Shown piece by piece: positions 42,655 through 64,000 of a stretch of DNA of 64,000 nt (positions are counted from its first letter, which is position 1; every line of letters starts with the position of its first letter). The notes beneath the pieces were generated by a model. The model searched no databases. It saw only the letters and a program-made list of their open reading frames with translations, and was not told the origin of the DNA. The stretch is from Eremophila alpestris peregrina (Eukaryota > Chordata > Aves > Passeriformes > Alaudidae): contig WMCF01000007.1 of assembly GCA_009792885.1 (NCBI GenBank), positions 9,711,995 through 9,775,994 on the forward strand, given 5' to 3'. A program made the translations under genes and the position numbers.

Positions 42655-42750
42655 GTGTCAAACCAGAGGCTGGGCATATCCTACAAGGTGCTCATTGCGC
42701 TGAATTAAGGCAAAGTTTGAAAGTTGAGTACCAAAAAGGATGGGGCCCTT

Positions 42751-42757
42751 GGCAGTG
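42751..42757 (-). promoter_or_regulatory. miR-34 seed match in the PDGFRA 3' UTR
   Basis: The minus strand reads CACTGCC followed by A, an 8-mer match for the miR-34 seed GGCAGUG. PDGFRA is a reported miR-34a target in human tumour cells. A second 7-mer CACTGCC lies at 41,286-41,292. Confidence 0.4.
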
Positions 42758-43607
42758 ATGTACTTTTTTACCACATAAGTCTTCCAAAACATCATATCTC
42801 AATAACACATTGTACAGTGATAGCAGTAATCATAATACTTTGTTCATATAAGTGGTGTCAAAACCCAACAATTGTAGGCTGAGGTTCATTTTCATGCACC
42901 TTCATAGAAAAAACACTCCTAGAAGCATTTCCCTTTTGTAGTTACCGTCTGCAAAGATAGTAGTTTTCTTCTCCTGTTTAAACTTGAAAACTAAGATAAT
43001 GTTTTCTGCATATTTATTTCTGCTTATTTGAACTCATGTTTCAGGCTAAGGAAAAATGTCTTTATGCCTTGAACAGCTCAAATATCAAATCAGTTCTTCA
43101 CAGCAAACCTCAGGATAAGATTTCTTTTGAGTACCCATGAGACACTAATAATGGGGTATTGCTGCTGGTTTATCATAATCTTCCATTCTCCAGCATCTTG
43201 GAAATCTGGCATAATTTTGGGTTTTTTTAATTTAAATATTTAGAACCTCAGTTAATCAGAGGAAAACTAATTGCTTCTAGTATATCTGGCTAGAAAAACT
43301 AGTCAGCTCATGAAAGAAAAAAGTTTTGATTTTTTCCCCCATGTTAAAGTAGTTTTAGCTAACCAGAACAATTACCATTCAGTGTAGATTAAAAAAAAGG
43401 AATTGTTTAATAAAATTTTTGGGCTTGAAATTTCTCCCCTGCACTTAAAAAAGTGTTTTGATTCTGTGCTTTTACTGAAGGACAATGGATTGTAAAATAT
43501 ACATTTAGTGTTACTGAAAACAGTAGTAGTATTATCTTGAAAACAGCTACCTTCTATAGTTAATAAAGGCTTACTAGGTTCTAACACCTATTATAGACTG
43601 ACTTTTA

Positions 43608-43634
43608 ATTATCATTATTATTATCATTATTATT
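43608..43634. repeat. ATT/ATC triplet repeat in the 3' UTR
   Basis: Nine triplets in the order ATT ATC ATT ATT ATT ATC ATT ATT ATT, inside the PDGFRA 3' UTR. Confidence 0.9.
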
Positions 43635-44243
43635 CCCCTTTACTTGCATTAATGGTATAAAGTAACTTGTTTTATAGTACCGGTCAGTCCCTTGTGGTTT
43701 TAGACCTTTTTGGTCCAAAAGTGGTTTTTGCATGTTCTTCAATTCACATGATAGTTTAACAGCAGCTGACATTGAGATTGAGGGAGGAATACACAAAATT
43801 AATGAATGAACTCTTCTAAAATCCATGGCATATGTTCAATGTGCACCTCAAAAGATCCTTGAGTAGACAGTTATTTACATAATTACAATGGTGAAGTATT
43901 GCTGCAGTGGAAAATGGATCCTTTAAAGTCATATGAATGCCCTTGAAACACAAAACTGGTCTTTTTGTGGCCTTTCTGTTCATCCTCCTACCAGTTGGAA
44001 TGGCAAACACTGAGATGCTACTGAAGTACTGCAAGAAGCAACACTAAAAAAATCCATCTTCAACACGTCTCTTTCATTTATATTGGGCTGATTCCTCTGC
44101 CCATTTCTGGGAGTTCCTTTCTACAAATCCACCTCCTCTTCACATCCTTGACGTTGCAATAAAGTGGTTTTCTCTGTGGAGCAGAAGTCTGTAGACAGCA
44201 CAGGAATCTTCCCTGTGTGCAGAGCTGGCAGGTGTCTGTGGGG

Positions 44244-63686
<19,443 letters not shown>

Positions 63687-64000
63687 CTGTAAAAAACAAG
63701 AGGTAATCTTACACTGTCTTGTTTGTAACAAGTCCATGTATAAGAATTGCATATCAATGACCACTTATGGGTCATAAGTGAAACTTGCACAGTTCATTCT
63801 CCCAGTGTTTCAGGTATTGCAGGTAAGGTTTGCTGATTTCATGTGGTATCTCATTTTAGCTATTTGATGTGGCATGTAATGAAACATTTGTCCTAAGCAC
63901 AAAACAGGAAAGGGCTTTGGTTCCTTTGTGACAATTCAGGATGCAAAATGAAAAAGACAAAAAATTTTTCCCCCAAGATGTTAAGTGTTAATAATCACAA
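63687..64000 (-). other. PDGFRA intron 3, partial
   Basis: Only the 3' end of this intron is in the window, with acceptor tttttacag next to exon 4. Exons 1-3 must lie beyond 64,000. Confidence 0.9.

Larger units (their letters stand above)
41030..44243 (-). other. PDGFRA: PDGFRA 3' untranslated region (proximal boundary exact, distal boundary inferred)
   Basis: Begins right after the TAA. It is AT-rich with no supported reading frame, and includes a triplet repeat at 43,608-43,634. The length of about 3.2 kb agrees with the roughly 3 kb 3' UTR of mammalian PDGFRA. The distal end is inferred from the last good AATAAA hexamer on the minus strand (41,046-41,051). A second hexamer at 41,195-41,200 could give a slightly shorter form. 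Seed matches to miR-140 and miR-34 lie inside. Confidence 0.75.

Overview
This is vertebrate nuclear DNA, almost certainly from a bird. It has multi-exon split genes with GT..AG introns, few repeats, short introns (103 bp to 4.0 kb) and one fragment of a CR1 LINE ending in the avian-typical ATTCTATG tail (about 24,320-24,612). The species cannot be named from the sequence.

Right third (41,030-64,000, minus strand): the 3' three quarters of PDGFRA, the platelet-derived growth factor receptor alpha gene. Twenty coding exons were placed by splice sites and reading-frame continuity. They correspond to exons 4-23 of the 23-exon human gene and run from Ig-like domain 2 through Ig domains 3-5, the transmembrane helix, juxtamembrane segment, split tyrosine kinase domain, kinase insert and C-terminal tail to the stop codon at 44,244-44,246. 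The exons sum to 2,900 coding bases (966 residues including a shared first codon), all in frame with no stop or frameshift. About 120 N-terminal residues (signal peptide and Ig domain 1) and the promoter lie beyond position 64,000. A 3' UTR of about 3.2 kb ends near 41,030.

Left two thirds (1-41,030): no gene could be supported. In amniotes KIT lies downstream of PDGFRA in the same orientation, so this stretch is best read as PDGFRA-KIT intergenic DNA. It holds the CR1 fragment, simple repeats, a few perfect palindromes, a nested pair of POU octamers and possible regulatory blocks.

Best leads: (1) a 78-nt pre-miRNA-sized hairpin in PDGFRA intron 19 whose five non-Watson-Crick positions are all G-U wobbles on the sense strand; (2) a candidate intronic polyadenylation site just inside intron 14, with an in-frame stop four codons past the exon and an AATAAA 5 nt later, which would give a receptor truncated inside the kinase domain; (3) CU-rich tracts and a decoy acceptor flanking exon 5; (4) seed matches for miR-140 and miR-34 in the 3' UTR.
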